Shown piece after piece: positions 6,658 through 15,846 of a stretch of 64,000 nt of DNA. The position numbers and the translations under genes are program-made. This DNA comes from Maridesulfovibrio hydrothermalis AM13 = DSM 14728 (GTDB lineage Bacteria; Desulfobacterota; Desulfovibrionia; Desulfovibrionales; Desulfovibrionaceae), in contig NC_020055.1 in NCBI RefSeq assembly GCF_000331025.1, forward strand, positions 1,768,370-1,832,369, given 5' to 3'. The stretch's first letter is position 1, and each line of letters begins with the position of its first letter. The notes below the pieces were generated by a model. It did not search any database. It was not told the DNA's origin and saw only the letters and a program-made list of their open reading frames with translations.

Positions 6658-9587
6658 TGTTAATACGTCTGCTCTCTTCCAGAATTAAGGCAGACGTCTG
6701 TGGTTTTATGGTTACTTTGTACATGCTGCTCGCTGCGCCGTCACTTGCAATTGCTTCAGGAGATGGTGCGTTCGTGTGGCCTGTTTCTGTTTCTGAGGGG
6801 ACTGTGTGGGCTTTATCGGCTATTGCGCTATTTGTGATATTCTTTGCGTTTTTTTCTTTTTTGCGGCCGGCAGGGTTATGCAAAAAGCTTGTCAGTGCTT
6901 TTTTGCTGGTTTCATTGTTGCCGATATGCGTTTTAGCCATTCTGGATCAGAAGGTGACCGCGCGCGCTCTTTCAGAAAACAGCCAGCAGGCCATGCTTTC
7001 CGCAGCCTCCCATACAGCGGGAGCCATTGATTCATTTCTTCTAGCAAATCTGTCCACTGTTCGTACTGAATCCACTATTCCGCAGTTTTCCATATACTTG
7101 CGCCTACCGCCAGATATGCGCTCTGGGTCACCTGAAGAGCAGGCCGTTATGGGCATATTAAATTCACTTAAAAGGCGTGATCAGGCAAATATTACCTCAA
7201 TTGCAATTCTGGATTTGAGAGGTCGTGCTGTGGCCGATACTTACGGGCCGGATATCGGTAAAGATAAATCTTGCAGGGATTACTTTACTTCTCCGATGAA
7301 AACCGGTCTCCCTTACGTTTCAGATGTGGGCCTTTCGTCAACCTCAAGGCAGCTGTCTCTTTATTTCAGCAGTCCTATCCGTGATACTGCGGGTAAAATT
7401 CTGGGTATTCTGCGCTTTCGTTACAACGCTGCTATCCTGCAAAAACTGCTTCTTCCGAGCGGTCTTTTGGGGGAACATGCATACAGTGCTGTACTCTTCG
7501 GCAACGAAGGGCTGAGGCTTGCGGATAGTGAGCGTCCAGATTTAGTGCTTGTTCCGTTTTTTTCACTGGGACAGGAGGCATGGAAGCGAATCGGGTTTGA
7601 TCGGCGTATCAACGTGGTAGATAAGAAACCCGTTGGCATCGGTATAAGTCGTAGTGAATTTGTCGATCCAGAAGTGACTTTTTTTAATACATCCCTTTAT
7701 GGTTCAGACGGTATGCCGACTTTAAACGTTAAATTTCCGATACGCTATGCCCCGTGGACACTGATATTAGGGTATTCTGAGACATCTAATCTAGCCAAAA
7801 TAGCCACGCAGTCCCGCTACGCACTTGCGGTTGTGTTATGTATTGTGCTGGGGGTTGTTCTTACGTCTCTGGCAGCCATACGCAGTATTATCCGGCCGCT
7901 GGAGACTTTGACCAAGGCTGTTCGTGAGCTGGGCAAAGGGAATGAGACTGTACAGGTTTCTATTAAATCAAGTGATGAGATAGGAGAGCTGGCAGCTACT
8001 TTTAACAATATGAGCAAGGCCCTTTATCTTTCTCACCAAAAAGTCATTGCTTCCTCTGAACGATTGCAGACGCTTCTCGATACTTTGCCTGACTCGGTGA
8101 CAGTTCATGATACCGAGGGTAATTTTCTGGATATTAATGACAGCTTTGAGGTTGGTTACGGTTATTCTGCTGATGAGCTGGAAAATCTTTCTATATCAGA
8201 TATCAGCGGTGCAGGTCTAACTCAAGAGCAGGCCAGTGAACGCGTTGCGGCATGTATAAAAGAGGGATATCAGAATTTTGACTGGGTGGCCCGCCATAAG
8301 GACGGAAGAGAGTTTCCTGTTCATATCAAATTGCGCCGCTTTGATTTACCCGAAGGTATCCGGGTTATGGCTTTGGTTTCTGATATAACTGAGCGCAAAC
8401 AGGCGGAACTTGAACTGTTGCAGGCCCGGAATTATATCGCTAATATTATTGATTCCATGCCGTCTCTTCTGGTGAGTGTTGATGCCGATGGAATGATTAC
8501 TCAATGGAATATTCAAGCTGAAAAGGTAACCGGATTGAAGAGGGAGATAGCTGTAGGACAGCCTTTTGAGAAGGTGATCCCCCGTCTTTCGGGTGAAATG
8601 AAACGGGTGCGTAAGGCCATGCAAAGCCGATCTTTTATTGGAGAGACCAAGCGTATTCATAATGTTGACGGCAAGGTCTGTTATGAGGATGTTTCGATTT
8701 TTCCTCTTGTGGCCAACGGGGTTGAAGGAGCTGTTATTCGCATAGATGATGTCACTGAGCGGGTTCAGCTTGAGCAGATGATGGTGCAGTCTGAGAAAAT
8801 GCTTTCTGTCGGTGGACTTGCAGCTGGTATGGCTCATGAAATAAATAATCCGCTGGCTGGTATTATGGGGAGCGTGCAGAATATCAGGAACCGTCTTTTG
8901 GAGGACGCGCCCAAGAACAGGGAAGCTGCTCAGAAATGCGATATTGTTTTAGAAAATATGCATGCTTATCTGGAAATGCGCGATATTCCGAAAATGATTA
9001 GCGGTATACATGAGTCCGGAGCCAGAGCAGCTAAGATTGTGAGCAATGTGCTTAATTTCAGCAGAAAAAGTGGCGGAGGATTTGCAAGCAACGATATTGC
9101 TGAACTTCTTGATAAGTCGCTGGAGTTGATTGGAAGCGACTATGATCTCAAAAAGAATTATGACTTTAAAAATCTTCGGGTGCAAAAGGATTATCAGCCC
9201 GGTCTGGGGCCTGTCTATTGTGAATCAAGTCAGGTGCAGCAGGTCTTTTTGAATCTATTTAAAAATGCCGCAGAGGCTCTGGCAGAGAAAGATTTTCAAG
9301 GTGAGCTTCCGGTTCTAAACCTTCGTGTCAGGAAAGAGGCTGGTATGGCCGTTGTGGAAATTAAAGACAATGGCCCGGGGCTGGATAAAAAAACCTGCAA
9401 GCGTATTTTTGAGCCGTTTTTTACTACCAAGCCCCCCGGAAAAGGTATTGGACTTGGGTTGTCTGTTTCATATTTTATTATTACCGATCAGCATGGTGGT
9501 AATATGGAAGTTTCATCGGAACTGGGCAAGTGGACGAAGTTTGTAGTGAAACTGCCCTTTGCAAACAGTTCTGATGAACAGGGATAA
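6654..9587 (+). CDS. Membrane histidine kinase with extracytoplasmic sensor, HAMP and two PAS domains
   Basis: This 977-residue kinase starts with a signal-like helix and two more hydrophobic segments up to residue 97. A large periplasmic (dCache-like) domain of about 250 residues follows, then a membrane helix near 380-400 and HAMP. PAS domains lie at about 465-580 and 590-705. The HisKA phosphoacceptor is in AAGMAHEINNPLAG near residue 725, and the HATPase has KDNGPGL and GKGIGLGLSV. It overlaps the binding lipoprotein by 4 bases, suggesting a binding-protein-dependent sensor. No response regulator is adjacent; the target must be elsewhere. A terminator follows 25 bases after the stop. Confidence 0.9.
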   Translation: MMLIRLLSSRIKADVCGFMVTLYMLLAAPSLAIASGDGAFVWPVSVSEGTVWALSAIALFVIFFAFFSFLRPAGLCKKLVSAFLLVSLLPICVLAILDQKVTARALSENSQQAMLSAASHTAGAIDSFLLANLSTVRTESTIPQFSIYLRLPPDMRSGSPEEQAVMGILNSLKRRDQANITSIAILDLRGRAVADTYGPDIGKDKSCRDYFTSPMKTGLPYVSDVGLSSTSRQLSLYFSSPIRDTAGKILGILRFRYNAAILQKLLLPSGLLGEHAYSAVLFGNEGLRLADSERPDLVLVPFFSLGQEAWKRIGFDRRINVVDKKPVGIGISRSEFVDPEVTFFNTSLYGSDGMPTLNVKFPIRYAPWTLILGYSETSNLAKIATQSRYALAVVLCIVLGVVLTSLAAIRSIIRPLETLTKAVRELGKGNETVQVSIKSSDEIGELAATFNNMSKALYLSHQKVIASSERLQTLLDTLPDSVTVHDTEGNFLDINDSFEVGYGYSADELENLSISDISGAGLTQEQASERVAACIKEGYQNFDWVARHKDGREFPVHIKLRRFDLPEGIRVMALVSDITERKQAELELLQARNYIANIIDSMPSLLVSVDADGMITQWNIQAEKVTGLKREIAVGQPFEKVIPRLSGEMKRVRKAMQSRSFIGETKRIHNVDGKVCYEDVSIFPLVANGVEGAVIRIDDVTERVQLEQMMVQSEKMLSVGGLAAGMAHEINNPLAGIMGSVQNIRNRLLEDAPKNREAAQKCDIVLENMHAYLEMRDIPKMISGIHESGARAAKIVSNVLNFSRKSGGGFASNDIAELLDKSLELIGSDYDLKKNYDFKNLRVQKDYQPGLGPVYCESSQVQQVFLNLFKNAAEALAEKDFQGELPVLNLRVRKEAGMAVVEIKDNGPGLDKKTCKRIFEPFFTTKPPGKGIGLGLSVSYFIITDQHGGNMEVSSELGKWTKFVVKLPFANSSDEQG

Positions 9588-9612
9588 TACTAGTTTACGT
9601 CCGAAAAATCAG

Positions 9613-9649
9613 AAAATCCCCGGTGCAGATGCGCCGGGGATTTTTGTTA
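9613..9649. terminator. Bidirectional terminator between kinase and ABC operon
   Basis: AAAATCCCCGGTGC and GCGCCGGGGATTTT pair with an AGAT loop and T-runs on both sides. It separates the plus-strand kinase from the convergent ABC operon. Confidence 0.85.
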
Positions 9650-9673
9650 TTTAATTAAATATAGTAAAAAACT

Positions 9674-10681
9674 TTACAACTGATCAGCCAAATGACAGCA
9701 GGTGCGGTGTCCCGGTGCAATTTCTCTATCTGCGGGAACTTTCTCTCTACAGATATCCATCGCCTGTGGACAGCGTGGGTGAAAATGGCAGCCGCTTGGC
9801 GGGTCCAGCGGTGAGGGGATTTCTCCTTTTAACGGAGCAAAATCCACATCTCTTTTGTCCAGTCTGGGAACTTCGTTCAGCAATGCCTGTGAATAGGGGT
9901 GAAATGGCGCACTGAAAAGAGTTTCAACCGAGGAGACTTCCACAACACGGCCCAGATACATAACTGCGATCCGGTCAGAGATATGCTCTACAACTCCTAG
10001 ATCATGACTGATGAACAGACTGGTCAGGTTCAGTTCTTTGCGCAGATTCATGAACAAATTCAGGATCTGGGCCTGAATGGATACATCCAGCGCAGCTACT
10101 GATTCATCACAGATAAGACATTCCGGCTGCATGGCCATTGCCCTTGCGATGCCTATTCTCTGCCTCTGCCCGCCTGAGAACTGGTGCGGGTAGCGATCTT
10201 TGTATGTCGGGTCCAGACCGCAGCGCAGCATTACATCAGCGAGGTACTGGTCAAAATCTTTTCTGGTAGTCAACCCGTGATAGAGCGGGGCTTCACCAAT
10301 GATTTGCTTAACTCTTTTACGCGGGTTGAGCGATGCATATGGATCCTGAAAAATCATCTGTACATTGCGTGCATAGTCCAGAGCTTCCTTAGATGACATA
10401 TCCTTTACGTTGCGGCCTTTGTAAAAAATATCTCCGCCGGAAGGGGGCAGAATTTCACAAAGCATGCGGCCCAGTGTGGATTTTCCGCAGCCTGATTCTC
10501 CCACCAGTCCCAGCACTTCGCCGGGCATGATTTCAAGATTGACTCCGTCCACGGCCTGAACTCTTTCCTCCCGGACATTCGAGCCGAGTTTTTGCGCTAT
10601 CTTACCAGCAAAGTCGAGCTTTTTCACAAAAACCCGGCTTAGGTTTTTACAGCTGATGAAAGGTGTTTTGGCTTCACTCAT
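9674..10681 (-). CDS. Dipeptide/oligopeptide ABC transporter ATP-binding protein (DppF/OppF type)
   Basis: The 335-residue ATPase has Walker A GESGCGKS, signature [15 protein letters not shown] and Walker [12 protein letters not shown]. It ends in the OppF-type C-terminal region with [14 protein letters not shown], a cysteine motif typical of peptide/nickel importers. Walker B shows CDES where most relatives have CDEP, a minor oddity. It would energise the DppB/DppC permease pair encoded upstream. It is separated from the sister ATPase by 281 bases, although these two usually abut or overlap, so it may depend on its own promoter or on readthrough. Confidence 0.9.
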   Translation of the reverse strand: MSEAKTPFISCKNLSRVFVKKLDFAGKIAQKLGSNVREERVQAVDGVNLEIMPGEVLGLVGESGCGKSTLGRMLCEILPPSGGDIFYKGRNVKDMSSKEALDYARNVQMIFQDPYASLNPRKRVKQIIGEAPLYHGLTTRKDFDQYLADVMLRCGLDPTYKDRYPHQFSGGQRQRIGIARAMAMQPECLICDESVAALDVSIQAQILNLFMNLRKELNLTSLFISHDLGVVEHISDRIAVMYLGRVVEVSSVETLFSAPFHPYSQALLNEVPRLDKRDVDFAPLKGEIPSPLDPPSGCHFHPRCPQAMDICREKVPADREIAPGHRTCCHLADQL

Positions 10682-10962
10682 ATATCAATCCTTCCGGAGT
10701 ATCCCTCCGGGGGCCAGAGACGTTATTCTGATTCATCCGTCCTGCGGATTTTTAAAAAAAAATCTCTGTACTCTTCAAAAACTTTTACGGGGCTTCGCTG
10801 TTATCGTAAGCTGATACCTGTCTAAAAAGAATCAGTCCCCCTTACGAAGGAAACAGTTTTTTTAGAACTGAGCAACTTCATCTCCCGACAGAAAGACAGA
10901 AAGGTTTAGCCTTTGTGCCTGCCGGAGTAGAAGTAATCTATCAAAATCGCGAAGCGCATCAA
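10682..10962. other. 281-bp spacer between the two ABC ATPase genes
   Basis: No coding frame with support, RNA gene or strong terminator is visible. An AAGGATTG precedes the downstream ATPase start. The spacer is unusual inside an operon of this type. Confidence 0.4.
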
Positions 10963-11925
10963 CTATAAAGGGTGATGGCAACGAACAATACGCCCGTTAT
11001 CCAGCTTGGTTCTTTCCGGCTGTTTCATACACTGCTCGTCGGCATGCGGACAACGCATTCTGAAAGAACATCCTTCAGGGATGTTGATGAGTGACGGAGT
11101 CATGCCCGGAATCTGATAAAGCGGTTCGCCTCGTTTATTGCGACTTGGAACCGACCCGATCAACCCGTGGGTGTATGGATGCATGGGGTGGTCGAGTATT
11201 TCTTCAACATTCCCCTGCTCAATGATCCTGCCAGCGTACATTACAGCAACTTTGTGGGCCAGACCTGCTACAACTGTTAAGTCGTGGGTGATCCATATCA
11301 GAGCCATGCCGGTCTTGCGGCAGAGGGCCTGCATTTCGGAGAGAATCTGCCCCTGAATGGTCACGTCCAGAGCTGTTGTAGGTTCATCTGCAATGATCAG
11401 ATCCGGCTTGTTCAGCAGGCCGATGGCGATAGCTACGCGTTGACGCATGCCTCCCGAAAACTGATGCGGATAAGCCTTGATACGTTCTTCCGGTGATGGG
11501 ATTCCGACCATTTCCAAGGCTTCAATACAGCGTCGTCTGGCTTCTGCTTTGCTGACCTTTTCATGGGCGGTGATGGCTTCCATCATCTGGGTGTCAATGC
11601 GAAGAACAGGATTCAGAGTCATCATTGGATCCTGAAAGATCATGGACACCTTTGCGCCCCGAAAAGACCGCCATTGTTCTTCGGTCTGACCGATAATTTC
11701 CTCGCCCTTGAACTTGATAGAGCCGCCGGCAATTTCTCCGGGAGGGTCCACAAGGCCCATGATTGAGAAGCCGGTTACGGACTTACCTGAACCGGACTCT
11801 CCGACAATGCCGACGATTTCACCTTTTTCAATATCCAGCGAAATACCGTCAACTGCCTTGGCAACTCCGGCGCGGGTATAGAAATAGGTCTGTAATTTAT
11901 CGATATGGAGTAATTTTTCACTCAT
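10963..11925 (-). CDS. Dipeptide/oligopeptide ABC transporter ATP-binding protein (DppD/OppD type)
   Basis: This 320-residue ATPase has Walker A GESGSGKS near residue 41, signature FSGGMRQRVAIAIG, Walker B LIIADEPT and the H-loop WITHDL. The C-terminal OppD extension has the cysteine motif CSFRMRCPHADEQC. It is expected to pair with the DppF-type ATPase and drive a peptide, nickel or opine importer at the inner membrane. The start overlaps the stop of the permease gene by 4 bases, so it is translationally coupled. The role is certain at family level; the substrate is not. Confidence 0.92.
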   Translation of the reverse strand: MSEKLLHIDKLQTYFYTRAGVAKAVDGISLDIEKGEIVGIVGESGSGKSVTGFSIMGLVDPPGEIAGGSIKFKGEEIIGQTEEQWRSFRGAKVSMIFQDPMMTLNPVLRIDTQMMEAITAHEKVSKAEARRRCIEALEMVGIPSPEERIKAYPHQFSGGMRQRVAIAIGLLNKPDLIIADEPTTALDVTIQGQILSEMQALCRKTGMALIWITHDLTVVAGLAHKVAVMYAGRIIEQGNVEEILDHPMHPYTHGLIGSVPSRNKRGEPLYQIPGMTPSLINIPEGCSFRMRCPHADEQCMKQPERTKLDNGRIVRCHHPL

Positions 11926-12866
11926 TTTTTCAACCTCGGATTCAATACATCGCGCAGTCTGTCACCAACAAGGTTGATGGATACGATAAGAACCAGCAGT
12001 GCTACACCGGGGTAGAAACTGATCCAGTAATACCCGCTTTGCAGATATTTAAAACCGTTGGCAATGAGCAGACCCAATGATGGCTGGGTGATAGGCATCC
12101 CCAGTCCTAGAAAGGACAGGGTTGCTTCCAGCGCAATGGCTCCGGCAACTTTAACGGTGGAGATAACGATAAGCTCCGGCGTACAGTTGGGCAGTACATG
12201 TCCGAACATGATCCTGCGCTGAGGCAGGGCCAGACACTTGGCGGCTTCAACATATTCCTTGCGCCGTTCAACCAGAACGTTACTGCGTATTGCTCTGGCG
12301 TAATAGGCCCATTGCACAATGACCAGCGAGAGGATAATTTTATCTACCCCCTTGCCGAGGATTGCCAGCAGAATCAGGGCCACCAGAATGGCCGGAAAAC
12401 TGAGCTGCAAGTCAACCACACGCATGATGAATGAATCTGTACGCCCTCCCACAAATGATGCCCACAGTCCGATAATGGAACCGGCTATGAGTGCCATAAT
12501 GGTACTGAGTACGCCGACCCCCAGACTGATGCGCAGTCCATAAAGAATGGAGCTGAGCATGTCACGGCCCTGACTGTCCGTTCCCAGCCAGTAGGTCGTG
12601 GACTCATCCAGGGACTTCTCACCCGGCTGAAGCTTGGAATCCATAATGTCGATAGTCATCAGATCATATGGATTCTGCGGAGAGATATACGGAGCCAGCA
12701 AGGCCACCACAATCATTACGGTCAGTATGATCAGACCGATGGTTGCGGTTTTGCTTTCAAAATATTCCTTGAGAGATTGTACCAGCAGGGATTCATCTTT
12801 TACAGGTGTTGTTTCATCCTGTGCTGGATTAATCTCCGGCTGTTTGAATTCTTTCGTGTCTGCCAT
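11922..12866 (-). CDS. ABC transporter permease (DppC/OppC type)
   Basis: The 314-residue integral membrane protein has an N-terminal OppC_N segment with the first helix near residues 40-60, then a periplasmic loop (LGTDSQGRDMLSSILYGLRISL). The binding-protein-dependent transport domain contains EAAKCLALPQRRIMFGHVLPN, the EAA loop that docks onto the ATPases. It pairs with the DppB-type permease encoded nine bases upstream. The C-terminus DRLRDVLNPRLKK is typical of the family. Confidence 0.92.
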   Translation of the reverse strand: MADTKEFKQPEINPAQDETTPVKDESLLVQSLKEYFESKTATIGLIILTVMIVVALLAPYISPQNPYDLMTIDIMDSKLQPGEKSLDESTTYWLGTDSQGRDMLSSILYGLRISLGVGVLSTIMALIAGSIIGLWASFVGGRTDSFIMRVVDLQLSFPAILVALILLAILGKGVDKIILSLVIVQWAYYARAIRSNVLVERRKEYVEAAKCLALPQRRIMFGHVLPNCTPELIVISTVKVAGAIALEATLSFLGLGMPITQPSLGLLIANGFKYLQSGYYWISFYPGVALLVLIVSINLVGDRLRDVLNPRLKK

Positions 12867-12875
12867 ATTTTGATC

Positions 12876-13856
12876 CTAGTTCTGGTCGCCCAGACGAACT
12901 CTGGGGTCCAGTATGGAGTAAATGATATCAACGATGAGGTTGATTATGATGAACATGGTCACGGTGATCAGCAGGTAGGCCACAATGACCGGACGGTCTA
13001 AAACTCCGATGGAGTCGATGACCAGTTTACCCATGCCGGGCCACGAGAAGATCGTTTCGGTAACAACTGCAAAAGCGATCAGCCCGCCGAATTCCATCCC
13101 CAGAACTGTAACGACCGGAATCATGATATTTTTCATGACATGCAGTCCGATGATTCTGGTGTTGGTCAAACCTTTGGCGCGGGCGAATTTGACGTAATCC
13201 ATTTGCAGGTTTTCCTGAACTCCGGCTCTGCTCAGCCTGATGGCCAGCGAGGTTTTGAAAAGGGCAAGGTTCATGGCCGGCAGAATAAGGTGTTGAATAC
13301 CGTCCCATGTGAGAAAACTAACCGGAACTCCGAAAAGATCCACTGTGGTCCCTCGTCCACCTGACGGCAGCCAGCCCAGATAGACGGAAAAAATAATAAT
13401 GAACATCAGCCCGACCCAGAAGGTGGGCAGACTGAATCCTAGAATCGAGAAACGCATGATACTTCGTCCCAGTAGCGTTTCCGATTTAATGCCTGCAATC
13501 ATCCCCAGCGGTATACCGAATACAACCGCCATGAACATAGCCGTAACCGCCAGTTCCATGGTAGCGGGCATGCGTTGCATGATCAGTTTAAGGGCTGGTT
13601 CGTTGTATACGAACGAGTTGCCTAAGTCGCCTTGTGCTGCGTCTTTTAAAAACCGCCAGTACTGTTCGGGCAGGGACTTATCCAGCCCCAGTTCTTTAAC
13701 AGCGCGATCTCTTTCTGCTGGTGTGGCATCAGGAGCGATAAGAATATCGATCGGGTTGCCGATGCAGAATACACCACCGAACACCAGTACAGACATGACC
13801 AGCAGAACGAGGACGCTTTGTGAAATTCTTCGAATCAAAAATGCGAGCATGAACAT
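12876..13856 (-). CDS. ABC transporter permease (DppB/OppB type)
   Basis: A 326-residue membrane protein with about six helices. It starts with the hydrophobic helix LIRRISQSVLVLLVMSVLVF and a DppB-type periplasmic segment. The EAA loop is VKFARAKGLTNTRIIGLHVMKN, followed by FSWPGMGKLVIDSI. It ends LDPRVRLGDQN, the usual ending of this subfamily. The gene is the first after the dppA-like gene but is separated from it by a terminator hairpin, so permease and ATPase levels are probably lower than binding-protein levels. Confidence 0.92.
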   Translation of the reverse strand: MFMLAFLIRRISQSVLVLLVMSVLVFGGVFCIGNPIDILIAPDATPAERDRAVKELGLDKSLPEQYWRFLKDAAQGDLGNSFVYNEPALKLIMQRMPATMELAVTAMFMAVVFGIPLGMIAGIKSETLLGRSIMRFSILGFSLPTFWVGLMFIIIFSVYLGWLPSGGRGTTVDLFGVPVSFLTWDGIQHLILPAMNLALFKTSLAIRLSRAGVQENLQMDYVKFARAKGLTNTRIIGLHVMKNIMIPVVTVLGMEFGGLIAFAVVTETIFSWPGMGKLVIDSIGVLDRPVIVAYLLITVTMFIIINLIVDIIYSILDPRVRLGDQN

Positions 13857-13866
13857 TGCTCCAGTG

Positions 13867-13900
13867 AAAAAAAAGGGGGGCGTTTTTGCACCCCCTTTTT
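13867..13900 (-). terminator. Partial terminator between binding protein and permease genes
   Basis: On the minus strand AAAAAGGGGG and CCCCCTTTTT form a stem followed by a run of eight T. It lies between the stop of the solute-binding gene (13922) and the permease start (13856), a common way to raise binding-protein stoichiometry. Confidence 0.75.
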
Positions 13901-13921
13901 ATTGGTTATTAAATTAATGGC

Positions 13922-15490
13922 TTAGTTGGTTTTTTTGATTTCGCGAGGCAGAGTGTAACCGTCTGTGCGTCCGTTGAAATCAAGACCTTTTTTCATGCCC
14001 CAGACGTTAACCTGATAGTGGATGGGGATAATTCCGAGATCACCGATCCCCATTTCTGTCGCACGGATGATAAGTTCATTGTGCTTTTCGGGGTTAACGG
14101 TAACCAGTGCTTCTTCGAGAGTAGCGTCAAGGTCGGGGTTGGAGTAGCGTCCACGGTTGGACGCGCCGAATCCTTTTTCTTTATCGTATGTGTGCAGCAG
14201 AGAAGCGATGCAGTTGGACTGTTCGCCGGTATCTGTTGCCCAGCCTACGAGCATGAAGCTGTATTGCAGCTTGGAAGCTGAAGGAAAGTAAACACTCTTG
14301 GGCATGGTGCTGACTTCAGTCTTGATACCTACTTTAGTAAGCATCTGAGCGATAGCCTGAGCAATGTCAGCATCATTTACATAACGATCGTTAGGACCGT
14401 GGATGGTCAGTTTGAAACCTTCGGGGTAGCCGGCAGCTTTCAGCAGTTCTTTTGCTCCCTTAGGATCGTAAGTTTCTGCTTTAAGTCTGGTGCTTGTCCC
14501 TTCGTATCCATCGGGAACCATCTGGCTTGCGGGTACTGCAAGGCCGTCCATGATGCGGGCGGCAATAGCTCTGCGGTTGATAGCTTTGGATATAGCTTTA
14601 CGAACGCGAACGTCTTTCAGAGGGTTTTTAATTTTTTCACCGTTGTTACCTGTGACAGTTGGGGAATCATCACGGTCAGTGTCGAGGTGAATGTAGATAA
14701 GACGGGTGGAAGGAGACTGGGAAAGGTGAAGTTTTTTGTCTTCGCCGAGATGTTCAACGTCTGCTGGAGGCACGAAGTTGATCAGGTCTACATCGCCGGA
14801 TTTAAGCGCGGCAACGCGGGTTCCATCGTTGGTGATGGGGCGAACGATAATTGTGTCCCATGGGAGTTTTTCACCCCAGTAGTCATCGTTGCGTTTGTAA
14901 GTGATTTTATCACCGCGTTCCCATTTAACCAGTGCGTAGGGACCGGTACCGATTGCTGCTTTGCCGGAGTTGAAGTCAGCAGTGGATGCACCTTCTGCGT
15001 TCTTTTTGGAAACAATGGTAAAAGCCGCCATCTGTCTGGGGAGAAGAGGGGAAGGCTTTTCAGTTGTGAAACGGATAGTGTGAGCATCGACAACATCAAC
15101 TTTGATCCCGGTCACAAATCCGGTAAAGGAGGATGGGCTATTTGGAACATTGGGGATACGCTCAAATGTGAATTTTACATCTTCAGCAGTGAACGGTGAT
15201 CCGTCATGAAATTTTACGCCTTTACGAAGTTTGAATTCCCATACGTTGTCGGAAACGGGTGTCCAGGATACAGCAAGGCCGGGCTGAAGTTTCTGTCTGT
15301 TGTCCTGACGGACCAGTTTGTCAAAGATGTACAGAGACATCATGTTGTTGGCTGATACGTTGTGAAAGTGAGGGTCGAGGGAGGTTGGTTCTCCTTTAAG
15401 ACCCATGGTCAGTGTTTCCGCATTGGCAAGGGTTGAGCCAAAGGCAAAACAAGCCACGATTGCAAGAGTCAGTAGTAATTTTTTCCGCAT
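13922..15490 (-). CDS. Peptide/nickel ABC transporter substrate-binding protein (SBP family 5)
   Basis: The 522-residue protein has a signal peptide ending ANA-ETLTMG near residue 25. The SBP_bac_5 start is GLKGEPTSLDPHFHN, and the body holds LRKGVKFHDGSPFTAEDVKFTFERI and VRKAISKAINRRAIAARIMDG. There is no lipobox, so it should be a soluble periplasmic protein. It delivers peptides or a related ligand to the DppBC-type permease encoded just downstream. A good AGGAG lies before the ATG. It is the first gene of the operon, with about 350 bases of non-coding sequence upstream. Confidence 0.93.
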   Translation of the reverse strand: MRKKLLLTLAIVACFAFGSTLANAETLTMGLKGEPTSLDPHFHNVSANNMMSLYIFDKLVRQDNRQKLQPGLAVSWTPVSDNVWEFKLRKGVKFHDGSPFTAEDVKFTFERIPNVPNSPSSFTGFVTGIKVDVVDAHTIRFTTEKPSPLLPRQMAAFTIVSKKNAEGASTADFNSGKAAIGTGPYALVKWERGDKITYKRNDDYWGEKLPWDTIIVRPITNDGTRVAALKSGDVDLINFVPPADVEHLGEDKKLHLSQSPSTRLIYIHLDTDRDDSPTVTGNNGEKIKNPLKDVRVRKAISKAINRRAIAARIMDGLAVPASQMVPDGYEGTSTRLKAETYDPKGAKELLKAAGYPEGFKLTIHGPNDRYVNDADIAQAIAQMLTKVGIKTEVSTMPKSVYFPSASKLQYSFMLVGWATDTGEQSNCIASLLHTYDKEKGFGASNRGRYSNPDLDATLEEALVTVNPEKHNELIIRATEMGIGDLGIIPIHYQVNVWGMKKGLDFNGRTDGYTLPREIKKTN

Positions 15491-15846
15491 TCAATACTCC
15501 TTGTTTCTCTATCTGGTAAAGTCGAATATACCTTACACAAACAAGGGTTAAAATCAAGATATACTGGTCTTGCTGCTGAGCAATGCGAAATAATTGCTTT
15601 GAAAAAAATGTGTTTGATTTATCTGGTGTATTGTATTTGGTTAAATAACCAAAATCAGACATTTTATATAACATAATAAGTGTGTTGTTATTTATATTGC
15701 TACTGAATGAATGATCGTTTTAAACGTCAGCCGCAGTAATGCACAAAAATACTACATTGAATCGTAATAATAGTGAAGAAGCGTTAATTAATTTCAATGT
15801 GTTAGTTTCAATACGGATTTATAATTAACGCTGCGCAGAAGGTTTT
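15491..15846. other. Upstream region of the ABC operon with an 11-bp inverted repeat
   Basis: This 356-base stretch contains no supported gene. It must hold the promoter of the minus-strand ABC operon. At 15780-15790 and 15822-15832 an exact 11-bp inverted repeat (AGCGTTAATTA / TAATTAACGCT) with a 31-base loop sits just after the stop of the kinase gene; it lacks a T-run. Its role is unknown. Confidence 0.45.
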
